DNA of 64,000 nucleotides from an uncultured Bacteroides sp. (GTDB taxonomy: Bacteria > Bacteroidota > Bacteroidia > Bacteroidales > Bacteroidaceae): the NCBI RefSeq assembly GCF_963677715.1, contig NZ_OY782495.1, positions 1,850,001 through 1,914,000 of the forward strand, read 5' to 3'. Under the pieces are notes generated by a model. That model ran no database searches and was not told the origin of the DNA. It was given only the letters and a program-made list of their open reading frames with translations. Below, in pieces: positions 44,532 through 54,186 of this stretch. Each line of letters opens with the position of its first letter. The first letter of the stretch is position 1. Made by a program: the position numbers and the translations under genes.

Positions 44532-45722
44532 ATGAAAAAGACAATTTACCTCCTCGCAGCACTTTTATTTGCGCTGCAAGCAGTTGCACAACCGCTGCAA
44601 CGTGTTGCTCCCGAAACAGTCGGGATGGACTCCCACAAACTAAAGTATGCCGATGAGGCTATTCAGAAAGCAGTGGATAATAAAGAAATACCGGGTGCCG
44701 TATTGGCCGTGGTACGCAATGGTAAAATGGCCTATCTAAAGGCCTATGGAAATAAGCAAGTATATCCCACAGTGGAACCGATGGATATAAACACAGTCTT
44801 CGATATGGCTTCACTTAGCAAATCAATGTCTACGGCAATCTGTGCCATGATACTTATTGAACATGGGCAGTTACGTTTACTTGATAAAGTAAATCTGTAT
44901 ATACCCGGTTTCAAAGGCTGGGAAGAGGCAGATGGTCAAAAGACAGATATCCGGATTATAGACCTTATGACACATACATCGGGACTTCCTCCTTATGCTC
45001 CGGTCGATTCATTAAAGAAAAAGTATGGCGCTCCCAATCCCGACGGACTGATAGAATATATTTCGAATTGTAAACGTGATTTTGCACCAAAGAGTCAATT
45101 TCAGTACAGTTGCCTCAATTACATAAGCCTGCAACGTGTCATCGAAACCATCACCGGACAGAGCCTTCGCAACTTTGCCAAAGCGAATATATTTGATGTG
45201 CTGGGAATGAAGCATACCGATTACTGTCCCACCGGTGAAACATTAGCCCGTTGTGCTCCTACTCAAAGACAACCGGACGGTAGCGTGCTAAAAGGTATTG
45301 TTCACGACCCACTGGCAAGAATCATGAATGGAGGAATATCAGGCAATGCAGGCGTTTTCTCTTCCGCAGATGATATCGCCATCCTTGCAACAGCATTGCT
45401 TAATGGCGGCGAATATAACGGCAAACGCATCCTCAGCCCCATGGCAGTAAAGACGATGCGCACCGTGCCTCGTGCCGTAAAAGAATTGGGACGTACACCC
45501 GGATGGGATGTTTTCTCTCCTTATGCATCGAATAATGGCGATCTCTTCGGTCCCAATACCTTCGGGCATACAGGCTATACAGGAACCTCCCTTATTATCG
45601 ACCCGGATAGTAACACAGCCGTCATCCTATTAACCAACCGCGTACATCCCGATGATAAAGGAGAAGTCGTAAGGTTACGCTCTCTGGTTGCCAATGCTGT
45701 GGCAGGAGCTATTCTGAAATAG
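44532..45722 (+). CDS. Exported serine hydrolase, beta-lactamase/penicillin-binding fold (AmiE- or esterase-like)
   Basis: A 396-residue protein with a signal ending QAVAQ (residue 19). The SxxK motif SLSK is near residues 94-97 and GHTGYTG, replacing KTG, is near 345. The second motif reads YSCLNY, so the usual YxN Asn position is Cys. In Bacillus subtilis the amidase AmiE, encoded next to namZ and murQ, has this fold. By analogy this enzyme may remove peptides or other substituents from MurNAc-containing fragments. D-Ala carboxypeptidase or esterase activity are alternatives. Confidence 0.75.
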   Translation: MKKTIYLLAALLFALQAVAQPLQRVAPETVGMDSHKLKYADEAIQKAVDNKEIPGAVLAVVRNGKMAYLKAYGNKQVYPTVEPMDINTVFDMASLSKSMSTAICAMILIEHGQLRLLDKVNLYIPGFKGWEEADGQKTDIRIIDLMTHTSGLPPYAPVDSLKKKYGAPNPDGLIEYISNCKRDFAPKSQFQYSCLNYISLQRVIETITGQSLRNFAKANIFDVLGMKHTDYCPTGETLARCAPTQRQPDGSVLKGIVHDPLARIMNGGISGNAGVFSSADDIAILATALLNGGEYNGKRILSPMAVKTMRTVPRAVKELGRTPGWDVFSPYASNNGDLFGPNTFGHTGYTGTSLIIDPDSNTAVILLTNRVHPDDKGEVVRLRSLVANAVAGAILK

Positions 45723-45735
45723 CACAAAGCACCTA

Positions 45736-45771
45736 CCAATAACTTAAAGTGATAGGGTATAATTTTTTTTG
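45736..45771 (+). terminator. Imperfect terminator at the end of the salvage locus
   Basis: CCAATAACTT and AAGTGATAGG pair with two mismatches, and eight T follow at 45763-45770. It would end the long operon before malate dehydrogenase. Confidence 0.45.
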
Positions 45772-45830
45772 TTTATGAGAATTCAACAAAATACACTATC
45801 TTAGTAGGGAAATCAAAAATAGTAAGACGT

Positions 45831-46832
45831 ATGAAAACTTTAACATCAGAAAAACTAACGATCATTGGTGCCGCCGGTATGATTGGCTCAAACATGGCAC
45901 AAACAGCTATTATGATGGGCCTGACCTCCGAAATCTGTCTCTATGACCCCTTTGCCAAAGGATTAGAGGGAGTTGCCGAAGAATTATTGCAATGTGGATT
46001 CAGCGATGTACATATTACTTATACAGCTGATATCAAAGAAGCTTTGACCAACTGCAAATACCTTGTATCATCAGGAGGAGCTGCCCGTAAAGAAGGAATG
46101 ACCCGGGAAGATTTATTAAAAGGGAATGCCGACATCGCCATTCAATTGGGAAAAGACATTAAAACCTATTGTCCCGACCTAAAACATGTTGTTGTTATTT
46201 TCAATCCGGCCGACATCACAGGATTATTAGTATTGCTGTATTCGGGCTTGAAACCTAATCAAGTAAGTACGTTGGCTGCATTGGATAGCACACGTTTGCG
46301 CAACGAACTTGTCAAACACTTCAATATTGCGCCCGAACAAATAATTAATTGCCGTACGTACGGCGGTCATGGCGAACAGATGGCAGTCTTTGCATCCACG
46401 ACTACAATTGACAGCAAACCTTTGAGCGAACTGATGGGAACACCTGCTTTGAGCAAAGAACAATGGAAAGAAATCCAGGAGAAAGTCACTCAGGGAGGCA
46501 AACACATCATTGAACTACGCGGACGCTCATCATTCCAAAGTCCGGCATATCTCTCCATTGAAATGATACGTGCAGTGATGGGTGGAGAATCTTTTGCGTG
46601 GCCCGCCGGAGTGTATGTTTCAAACAATGAATACAACCATATCATGATGGCTATGGAAACAACATTGGACAAAAAAGGAGTTACATACAAAGAAGTCTCA
46701 GGAACAACGGAGGAACATGCGGCATTAAACAACAGCTACAAGCACCTATGCGACCTACGTAATGAATTGATCAATTCGGGTATTATCCCTGCTATAACAG
46801 ATTGGAAGGCTATCAATCCTAATTTGGGTTAA
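45831..46832 (+). CDS. mdh: Malate dehydrogenase-type NAD-dependent enzyme
   Basis: A 333-residue cytoplasmic L-lactate/malate dehydrogenase fold protein. NAD-binding IIGAAGMIGSNMAQTA is at the N-terminus, the aspartate of CLYDPF favours NAD, VIFNPADITGLLVL follows the NP-x-D motif and TYGGHGEQMAVF supplies the catalytic His. The usual role is reversible malate-oxaloacetate conversion. It is separated from the salvage operon by a likely terminator and 108 bases. A weak -7-like TATCTTAG is at 45797-45804, so it is probably independent of the salvage genes. An L-lactate or hydroxyacid specificity cannot be ruled out. Confidence 0.85.
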   Translation: MKTLTSEKLTIIGAAGMIGSNMAQTAIMMGLTSEICLYDPFAKGLEGVAEELLQCGFSDVHITYTADIKEALTNCKYLVSSGGAARKEGMTREDLLKGNADIAIQLGKDIKTYCPDLKHVVVIFNPADITGLLVLLYSGLKPNQVSTLAALDSTRLRNELVKHFNIAPEQIINCRTYGGHGEQMAVFASTTTIDSKPLSELMGTPALSKEQWKEIQEKVTQGGKHIIELRGRSSFQSPAYLSIEMIRAVMGGESFAWPAGVYVSNNEYNHIMMAMETTLDKKGVTYKEVSGTTEEHAALNNSYKHLCDLRNELINSGIIPAITDWKAINPNLG

Positions 46833-46854
46833 CACAAGTCTCTTTCAGAAAAAT

Positions 46855-46894
46855 AAGAGGAAGCTGCCCCAAAAGTAGGGCTGCTTCCTCTTTC
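46855..46894. terminator. Bidirectional terminator between mdh and the GH31 gene
   Basis: AAGAGGAAGC (46855-46864) pairs with GCTTCCTCTT (46883-46892); GCCC/GGGC extends the stem inside. It has T-rich tails on both strands, so it can end both convergent transcripts. Confidence 0.85.
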
Positions 46895-47006
46895 TACTCC
46901 ATTTTAAAATTCAAATGCAATAATATTGTTCATAGGTGCATCTTCACAGATGGGACTATGCTTATCTTGTTAACTTTAACTAAATGAGTAGACAAATATA
47001 GACCGA

Positions 47007-49262
47007 TTAATAGTATTGATCTCCCTTTTTATCTTTGTCGCCAGCCTTTGTTTTCTTTACTTTTTCAATGGCAGCAGGTTGTTCGTTCAAATCCATGGTC
47101 GACATCTTCAGCTTTTTCAGATCAATGCCTTCCTGATTATCTTCCTGAATATCAACATAGATAACATTCTTTGAACTCCAGTCGGAGTAAACAATATTAT
47201 TATCGGTTACATAACCAACGCGATAAACACGATTGGCCGGACGAGTTCCTTCTATAGATGAAATTTCAATCTTTAACTGCTTGTCTGAACATTTGCCGGC
47301 AACAAACTTGTATACTGAGTAATCACCCGAACGATAGCCGAAGCCATTTCCGGCATCATCATAAAGGCGGCCACTGGCATATCCCGTTTTATCCGGATTA
47401 ATAAGTAGCGTCAATGAATCGGTTTTATAATCTTCCGTGCTCTGAATTACCTTCGTTACGGGTAAAATAGCACCCGGTCGCAACGCTACATACGGTTGGT
47501 AACCATCATCTTCATTCTCAAATTTAATGATATTCCAATTGCCTTTGGGCAGCTGCGGGTTTTTGCTCCAACGGGGAATAATAAGCAAATCAGTCCCCAA
47601 CATAAAGCATTGTTGTTCACTTCGCAAACTAAGGTCTTTGGTATCAGCCATAAATACCGGACGCATTATTGGCAGACCGTCCGTTGACGCTTCCCAAAAC
47701 AAGGTATAAACATATGGCAGAATCCGATAGCGGCGCTCGATGGCAGTGCGGCAAACATTCTCCACTTTTGTACCAAAGACCCACGGTTCCTGATCAACGG
47801 TGCCAGCGCATGAATGATTACGCACAAACGGGAAATAAACACCCATAGCAGTCCAATGAGCTAAAAGTTCGGCATTACAATTTAATCCGAAACCACCGAT
47901 ATCGGGGCCGTTGAACGGCTGACCGGAAAGCCCTAAATTGATAGTCATAGGAATTGAAGCCCTTAACATTTCCCAACTGGATCCATTGTCGCCCGTCCAG
48001 GTAGCAGCATATCGTTGCCCACCCAAAAAATTGGCACGCGAAAGTACAAATGGACGTTTATCCGGATTTGCGGCCAAAATACCCTCACGACTGGCCTTTA
48101 CCATATCCAACCCATATACATTGTGGTAACGTAAATGAGGACCCGCCGGCTGACCACCACCACCTAGATGCCAATTATCAACAGGCATAGAAGCATCAAC
48201 ACCTTTAAAAACAGCCGGTTCGTTCATATCATTCCAAACACCGTCAACTCCGGTTGCCATGAAATCCTTATAGAGTTTACTCCACCAGGTACAAACCTCA
48301 GGACGGGTAAAATCCGGAAAGACACATTTACCCGGCCACACCTTACCTACAAAGGGTTTGTTTTTCTTATTCTTTACCCAATAATCACCCTGAGTGCCCT
48401 GCTTATATACAAAATAATGATTGTCTTTCTTTACGCCCGGGTCAATCATATAAACAGCCTTAAATTTATGCTGATGCAAATAATCGTTTAATCCCTTTGG
48501 GTCAGGAAAACGTTGCGAATCAAAAGTAAAGATGCGATAACCGTCCATATAATCTATATCCATCCAGATTACATCACAAGGAATTTTACGTGTACGAAAT
48601 TCATCAGCGATCTGTTTCACACGAGTATCGGGATAATATGAGTATCGACATTGTTGATAGCCCAACGCCCATAATGGCGGCATCTCCATCGTGCCTATCA
48701 AATTGCCCAACTCTTTCATCACCTCTTGCGGCGAATTCTTCTCAATAACAATCACTCGAAAAGCAGGCCCTTCAGAAGTAAATTTTACAGGATTCCCCGT
48801 ACTAAGATAAGATTTCCATGAATTATCGGCCAAAAGGCCAAAAGCCGAACCATCTTTACGCACCCCCAGTACCCACGGATGAGACTGGTAGAGCTGTTTA
48901 CGTTCATGCTGCAGATACATGAAATTATCAGTATTCCATAAATTCACCTCTTTACCGTTACGCCGTAACTCACCATACACCTCACCTGTGGCGTATAAAT
49001 CGGCATCACTATCTACCTGCAAGGCAGCTACGGCTTTACCTTTTTCCGTACTATAAACCGGTCTGATGCTCCACGAATCGGGCAATGCAGATTGTCGCAC
49101 CAACTCTTTTACGACGGCAGATGACGGCAAAGTTGATAAAGAATCAAAATTAGCCGGATAAAAAACGGCTACGTCCTTATTATATAAATAAGACTGCTGC
49201 CCTTTGGCTACGGGGACAAGACAGAAGAGCCCCAATAAAACATAAAGAAATATTTTATTCAT
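47007..49262 (-). CDS. GH31 alpha-glucosidase-type glycoside hydrolase
   Basis: A 751-residue exported enzyme (signal ends AKGQ, residue 22). GH31 marks: catalytic nucleophile in GVWNDMNEPAVF near 341, acid/base Asp in ATWTGDNGSSW near 419, LGYQQCRYSYYPDTRV and DIDYMDGY upstream. It is followed by a beta-sandwich C-terminal part and a lysine-rich tail (KVKKTKAGDKDKKGDQ). Likely alpha-glucosidase acting in the periplasm on malto- or isomalto-oligosaccharides. It is the last gene of the SusCD operon, after a hairpin spacer. Confidence 0.88.
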   Translation of the reverse strand: MNKIFLYVLLGLFCLVPVAKGQQSYLYNKDVAVFYPANFDSLSTLPSSAVVKELVRQSALPDSWSIRPVYSTEKGKAVAALQVDSDADLYATGEVYGELRRNGKEVNLWNTDNFMYLQHERKQLYQSHPWVLGVRKDGSAFGLLADNSWKSYLSTGNPVKFTSEGPAFRVIVIEKNSPQEVMKELGNLIGTMEMPPLWALGYQQCRYSYYPDTRVKQIADEFRTRKIPCDVIWMDIDYMDGYRIFTFDSQRFPDPKGLNDYLHQHKFKAVYMIDPGVKKDNHYFVYKQGTQGDYWVKNKKNKPFVGKVWPGKCVFPDFTRPEVCTWWSKLYKDFMATGVDGVWNDMNEPAVFKGVDASMPVDNWHLGGGGQPAGPHLRYHNVYGLDMVKASREGILAANPDKRPFVLSRANFLGGQRYAATWTGDNGSSWEMLRASIPMTINLGLSGQPFNGPDIGGFGLNCNAELLAHWTAMGVYFPFVRNHSCAGTVDQEPWVFGTKVENVCRTAIERRYRILPYVYTLFWEASTDGLPIMRPVFMADTKDLSLRSEQQCFMLGTDLLIIPRWSKNPQLPKGNWNIIKFENEDDGYQPYVALRPGAILPVTKVIQSTEDYKTDSLTLLINPDKTGYASGRLYDDAGNGFGYRSGDYSVYKFVAGKCSDKQLKIEISSIEGTRPANRVYRVGYVTDNNIVYSDWSSKNVIYVDIQEDNQEGIDLKKLKMSTMDLNEQPAAIEKVKKTKAGDKDKKGDQYY

Positions 49263-49317
49263 GGTTAATTATTTAACAGTGAAACCCCTTCATTGTGGCC
49301 TCCTTTACAAACAAGTA

Positions 49318-49353
49318 GTAGCCTTACCTGCCCCTGACAGCAGGCAAGGCTAC
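49318..49353 (-). terminator. Hairpin between SusD and GH31 genes
   Basis: GTAGCCTT/AAGGCTAC with CCTGC/GCAGG inside form a 13-bp stem with one mismatch. No U tract follows on the minus strand; it may act as a processing or partial-stop element that lowers GH31 output compared with SusCD. Confidence 0.55.
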
Positions 49354-49389
49354 AACTCTAACCTATCGAAAACAAATTTAGTAATAATA

Positions 49390-51111
49390 TCAATATCCTG
49401 GATTCTGCTTCAAATTTGAATTCAAATTCAACACAGAATAAGGTATTGGGAATACATTCGTATATCCCTGAGTGTCATTATTGTAATCACCGGCGGAAGC
49501 ATTATGCCATATACCGACATAGCGATCTACAGTAGGTTGCGTGAAAGTACAGAAACGAATCTGATCCTGACGGCGTACCCCTTCCCAGGAAAGTTCGGCC
49601 ATACGTTCATTCAGAATATCATTCAGCGTCAGACTGTTCAGCTGAGTAGCACCCGCACGGTCACGAATCTCTTTTACGTAGCCCAAAGCTAAACCTGTTT
49701 CGCCCAAGCGATATTCAGCCTCGGCTTTCATTAACAAAGCATCACCATAGCGCCAAATAACCAAATCGTTGTTGATATCACCCTGAATAGTACTTGAAGC
49801 ATCATACTCATATTTTTTGAATCGAGCTCCTGCGCTTTTCACATCGTGTGCATTGGCATTAGTGGGAAAATCAAGCACAGCTTTCAAAGGTTCGTACTCC
49901 AAATCTGAAGTCGTGGCACCATCGTTCACTAAAACACCATTAGTATCTTTAGTATAATCAGTGCCTGTATAGAAATTGATCGCCAAGCGCGGATCCTGAT
50001 CGGCTAATCCGTAATGAAGAACCTGCATCTGTCGAACAGACGAACAAGTACCGTTCCATCCGGAATAACCCATGGCACCTCCATGATTGTAATGCAAAGA
50101 ACGCATTAAATTACAATCCCATATCTTATAAGTCGCATCATCATCCGGACGAGTAAAGATATTCTCTATCGAATTTTGGTTGGCCACTATAAAATTATCG
50201 GCATAGTCTCCCTGCAACTGATAACCCAATTTTTCTATCTGCTCAACGCAATAGACTACCGTACTCCAGGCATTGCGTGCAGTACCGTCGACAGTGATGC
50301 TGATATTCTTACCCGAGGCTGTTACCTGAGCCCCCAATGACTCACTGGCTATACACTCTTTACTCATATCAGGACCGACAAATGCCTGATAACTCGTTTT
50401 AGTCGTATTATCCACATTATAAACAGGAGCATTCAATGCACATTTAGCCATGCACATATAGGCAACCGCTTTTGTTACGCGGCCATAGTATGAGCCACTG
50501 TTCTGTGCTTTATCTTCGGATAAATAAGGCAAACAAGCTTCCAGTTCGGAGGTTACAAACTTAAATACGTCCGAACGATTCGACTGTGACACGTCCGCAA
50601 TAGACATAGACGAAGAAGTTACGATAGGCACCTGTGCAAACAAATCCATCGCATAGTAGTAATAGATAGCACGAAGAGCGCGAACCTCGTAAATGTAAGA
50701 CTCCGCATCTTCATTCGTAGCCTTAAATTCCTCCAACTTATCAATCGAAGAGTTACAAAGACCGATGATCTGATACAGATGATTCCAAACAATAGAATAA
50801 GTATCAACAGAGGAGGCAAAATTATGGAGAAACATATTCTGCCATTTACCACCATCCACCCAGTCGCCCTGGCGGCCCGGGAGCATCGTTGCATCAGAGG
50901 TAAACTCCTGTAATGTGTGAACACAATCAGTAGCCCCATAAAGGCCATTGCTGATTGAAGAATAAATACTTGCCACGGTATTAACATAAATCAATACAGA
51001 ACTTTGATAAGCATCTTCTTCGCTAAACTTACTTTCCGGAGTTTCATCCAAAGAGCAGGCTGAAAGCAAGCAAATTGCTGCGAACATTGAGCCAATTAAT
51101 ATTTTTTTCAT
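49390..51111 (-). CDS. SusD/RagB-type surface lipoprotein, alpha-glucoside locus
   Basis: A 573-residue lipoprotein, signal MKKILIGSMFAAICLLSAC with lipid Cys19 followed by SLDET, an acidic tail compatible with surface export. SusD scaffold features: YIYEVRALRAIYYYYAMDLFAQVPI, DALLMKAEAEYRLGETGLAL, and ILNERMAELSWEGVRRQDQIRF near the end, with FPIPYSVLNLNSNLKQNPGY as the C-terminus. It pairs with the SusC protein encoded 29 bases upstream and should bind the glucan or glucoside ligand. Confidence 0.92.
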   Translation of the reverse strand: MKKILIGSMFAAICLLSACSLDETPESKFSEEDAYQSSVLIYVNTVASIYSSISNGLYGATDCVHTLQEFTSDATMLPGRQGDWVDGGKWQNMFLHNFASSVDTYSIVWNHLYQIIGLCNSSIDKLEEFKATNEDAESYIYEVRALRAIYYYYAMDLFAQVPIVTSSSMSIADVSQSNRSDVFKFVTSELEACLPYLSEDKAQNSGSYYGRVTKAVAYMCMAKCALNAPVYNVDNTTKTSYQAFVGPDMSKECIASESLGAQVTASGKNISITVDGTARNAWSTVVYCVEQIEKLGYQLQGDYADNFIVANQNSIENIFTRPDDDATYKIWDCNLMRSLHYNHGGAMGYSGWNGTCSSVRQMQVLHYGLADQDPRLAINFYTGTDYTKDTNGVLVNDGATTSDLEYEPLKAVLDFPTNANAHDVKSAGARFKKYEYDASSTIQGDINNDLVIWRYGDALLMKAEAEYRLGETGLALGYVKEIRDRAGATQLNSLTLNDILNERMAELSWEGVRRQDQIRFCTFTQPTVDRYVGIWHNASAGDYNNDTQGYTNVFPIPYSVLNLNSNLKQNPGY

Positions 51112-51140
51112 AAAACTGATCTTTTTGAATGATTGAATAA

Positions 51141-54100
51141 CTAGAATTTAACAGATACCGATAAAGAGAATGTGCGGGTCAATGGATAGATCCGTTTATC
51201 ATCTACACCAAGAGTTCCGTTAGTAGTAGTGCCTTCAGACTGACGAACCAGACTGGCAGAGTTTATCATCGGAGTCAAACCGGAATAGCCGGTTACAGTG
51301 CAAATGTTATTAACAGAAAGAGCCAAATGCAAATTCTTTAGATATTTAGTAGCCTTCAATTGCTTTTCGGTGAATGTATAACCCAGAGAAGCATATTCAA
51401 AGTTTAGGTAATCACCCTTCTTCAACCAATAATCGGAAATTTGAATATCGTGGATGCCCTCTCCTCCATTCAATGAGGGAGCTTTCGCCAATACATTGTA
51501 AGTTGGGAAGTTATTCATATTGCTATAAGTCATGGAAGTACCGTTGTAAATCTTATGACCGAAAGCACCATTAAACTGAGTGGTTAAATCCCAATTCTTA
51601 TACTTCAGCGTAAAGTCCATACCTAAATAAGCTTTAGGAATAGCCTGACCGCATACCTGACGATCACCGCTATCACCCGTATCAATCGTTCCGTTTTTAT
51701 CCAGATCTTCGATAATGTATTGTCCGTTTTCATCGATGCCGGTGCAATGCGGCAAGTAGAATACCCCTACAGGCTGACCTTCTATAAGATAAGTAACCCC
51801 TGTATTTTGAGTTAAACCGGCAGCATTGATGTTAGCCACGGCAATATGCTCGCTTGTAGTTAACTCCTGACCTTTATAAGTTCCGTGTAACGATACCAGT
51901 TTGTTCTTCTGAAAAGATAAATTTACACCTGCGTTAAAGGTGAAATCTTTAGACTTAACGATATCACCACGAACAGCTATCTCCAAACCATTATTGGTCA
52001 TCTCGCCCATGTTGGCAAGCAATGAGGTGTAGGTGAACGGAGGAACAGGTACTGTATAAGTATATAACAGATCTTTCGTCTTAGAAGCGTAGTAGTCCAC
52101 TGTCAGGTTAAAACGACTATCAAACATCGACAAATCGACTCCGACATCGAATGTATGTTTAACTTCCCAACGCAAATCGGGATTATTATTAGAAGTAACG
52201 GCAAAAGTAGTCGTAGGCGAGCCATCCACCAATGTAGTGCCGTTAGGTTCCATCAAAGACAATGAATTGTACGGATCAATCGCATCCTGATTACCGGTAA
52301 CCCCGTAACCTGCACGAATCTTCAAGTTATTAATCGCATGAATATCCTTTAAGAAGGTTTCATTGCTGGCAATCCAGGCAACAGATGCAGAAGGAAATGC
52401 CCCCCATTTATTGCCTTTGCCCAATTTAGAAGAACCGTCCGTACGGAAGTTTGCCGTAACGATATACTTTTCGGCAAACATATAGTTTAAACGAGCCATG
52501 TAAGAAGACAGCTTGTATTCAGAAGAATAAGAAGTGTTATCTCCCCAGGCTACATTTGCGCCGGCTCTCAGGTTGTTATACTTAAAATAATTCGTTTCAT
52601 AACCCTTTGACTGAGTTGAACTGGAGAAAGTTTTGTATGATTGTCCCTCCATCAAAGCCAAAGCATCAATATGGTGTTTACCAAAATCCTTCGAATAACT
52701 CAACTGAATATTTCCCATCAAGTCTTTGCGGTTAGTATTGGCCAGATAAGCCCAACCATTGCCATTCAATTCTCCCTGACGGATATCGTTGGGAATATAG
52801 CGTCTATTATCCGAGTCCAGATAAGTATATGATCCGAATGCACTCAGGTTCAAGCCCGAAATAATAGTCCACGTCATCCTCGCATGAGTATTTATGGAAG
52901 CCACCCCATATTTGTTAGTTATATCCTGCTGTCCCAGCGGATTATAAATTTCGTTAGCCAACAAATCCTCATCCCATACGCCATTGGCATTCTTCACCGT
53001 TGGATAAGTCGGATTGTAAGCAGCTGCAGAATAAAACATTTTCTGCATATCATACTGAATGTTGCCATCGCGTTCCGAACCGAAAACTCCGATCTCAAAC
53101 TTTACTTTCTTGTCAAAAGCCAACTGAGTGGCATCAAACTTGGCCGTATAGTTAATCATATCCGAATTTTTCAAAGCACCTTCACGCTCAATAACCCCGA
53201 TGGATGCACGCATATTCGACATCTCATGACCGGAAGTAAATGAAAAACTATGGTTTTGAGTTAGCCCCGTACTGCGTTCAATAGCATCCAACCAATTGGT
53301 ATTACCACCCAGATCGGTATATGTAAGGCCCAATTTGTCCGCTGTCGAACGATAGTTGGCAGCCGATAACATTTCAATGTTCTTAAATACGCTATTGAAA
53401 CCGAACTGACCATTATATTCCACTTCGGCAAAACCCAATTTACCCTTAGAGGTAGTAACAACAATAACGCCGGCGGCACCACGAGAACCATACTGAGCCG
53501 TTTCCGATGCATCCTTCAAAATGGTCATAGATTCAATATCATTGGGCGAAAGACTATTCAGCATAGTCATATCACCAAATACACCATCAATAATAACCAA
53601 CGGATCATTACCACCCGATAAAGAAGAAGTACCACGTATACGAATGTTAGTCGTACCCATAGGATCTCCACCCGATTGACTGATAACCACTCCGGCTACT
53701 TTTCCTTTTAAGGCTTCCAGCGGACTGGCAACAACTCCTTTATTCATGTCTTCTTTCTTAACACGCTCAACGGCTCCTGAGATGGTACGTTTACTACCAA
53801 TCGCATAACCAACCACCATAACCTCATCCAATGCCTGAGAATCTTCTTTCAGCATAACATCGATTACCTTTTTGCCCGATACGGCAATTTCTCTAGTGGT
53901 AAAGCCTACAAAAGAGATTACCAATGTAGCATTTGGATTTACATCCGAAACAATAAAATTACCTTCAAGATCGGTAATTGAACCGTTCGAAGTTCCTTTT
54001 ACCAATACATTAGCGCCAATAATGTTTTCGCCTGTATTGTCCTTCACATTGCCCTTTACAGTGATGCTTTGAGCAAATGCACTCATTGAAAGCAAGAATC

Positions 54101-54146
54101 CGATCGAAATGAAAAGAATTCTTTGCCAGAAACGTTTTTGTTTCAT
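51141..54146 (-). CDS. SusC-type TonB-dependent transporter, alpha-glucoside locus
   Basis: A 1001-residue receptor: signal ends SAFAQ (residue 26), carboxypeptidase-D-like domain ITVKGNVKDNTGENIIGANV to about 105, TonB-box region ALDEVMVVGYAIGS, plug with VAGVVISQSGGDPMG, NIRIRGTSSLSGGNDPLVII and SMTILKDASETAQYGSRGAAGVIVV, then a barrel ending in SLSVSVKF. Shorter than the salvage-locus SusC by about 110 residues and without STN domain. It should import the substrate that the GH13, GH31 and trehalase enzymes process. Confidence 0.92.
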   Translation of the reverse strand: MKQKRFWQRILFISIGFLLSMSAFAQSITVKGNVKDNTGENIIGANVLVKGTSNGSITDLEGNFIVSDVNPNATLVISFVGFTTREIAVSGKKVIDVMLKEDSQALDEVMVVGYAIGSKRTISGAVERVKKEDMNKGVVASPLEALKGKVAGVVISQSGGDPMGTTNIRIRGTSSLSGGNDPLVIIDGVFGDMTMLNSLSPNDIESMTILKDASETAQYGSRGAAGVIVVTTSKGKLGFAEVEYNGQFGFNSVFKNIEMLSAANYRSTADKLGLTYTDLGGNTNWLDAIERSTGLTQNHSFSFTSGHEMSNMRASIGVIEREGALKNSDMINYTAKFDATQLAFDKKVKFEIGVFGSERDGNIQYDMQKMFYSAAAYNPTYPTVKNANGVWDEDLLANEIYNPLGQQDITNKYGVASINTHARMTWTIISGLNLSAFGSYTYLDSDNRRYIPNDIRQGELNGNGWAYLANTNRKDLMGNIQLSYSKDFGKHHIDALALMEGQSYKTFSSSTQSKGYETNYFKYNNLRAGANVAWGDNTSYSSEYKLSSYMARLNYMFAEKYIVTANFRTDGSSKLGKGNKWGAFPSASVAWIASNETFLKDIHAINNLKIRAGYGVTGNQDAIDPYNSLSLMEPNGTTLVDGSPTTTFAVTSNNNPDLRWEVKHTFDVGVDLSMFDSRFNLTVDYYASKTKDLLYTYTVPVPPFTYTSLLANMGEMTNNGLEIAVRGDIVKSKDFTFNAGVNLSFQKNKLVSLHGTYKGQELTTSEHIAVANINAAGLTQNTGVTYLIEGQPVGVFYLPHCTGIDENGQYIIEDLDKNGTIDTGDSGDRQVCGQAIPKAYLGMDFTLKYKNWDLTTQFNGAFGHKIYNGTSMTYSNMNNFPTYNVLAKAPSLNGGEGIHDIQISDYWLKKGDYLNFEYASLGYTFTEKQLKATKYLKNLHLALSVNNICTVTGYSGLTPMINSASLVRQSEGTTTNGTLGVDDKRIYPLTRTFSLSVSVKF

Positions 54147-54186
54147 TTTACTAGAATTAAATTAATAATAAAGGTTAACATTAAAA

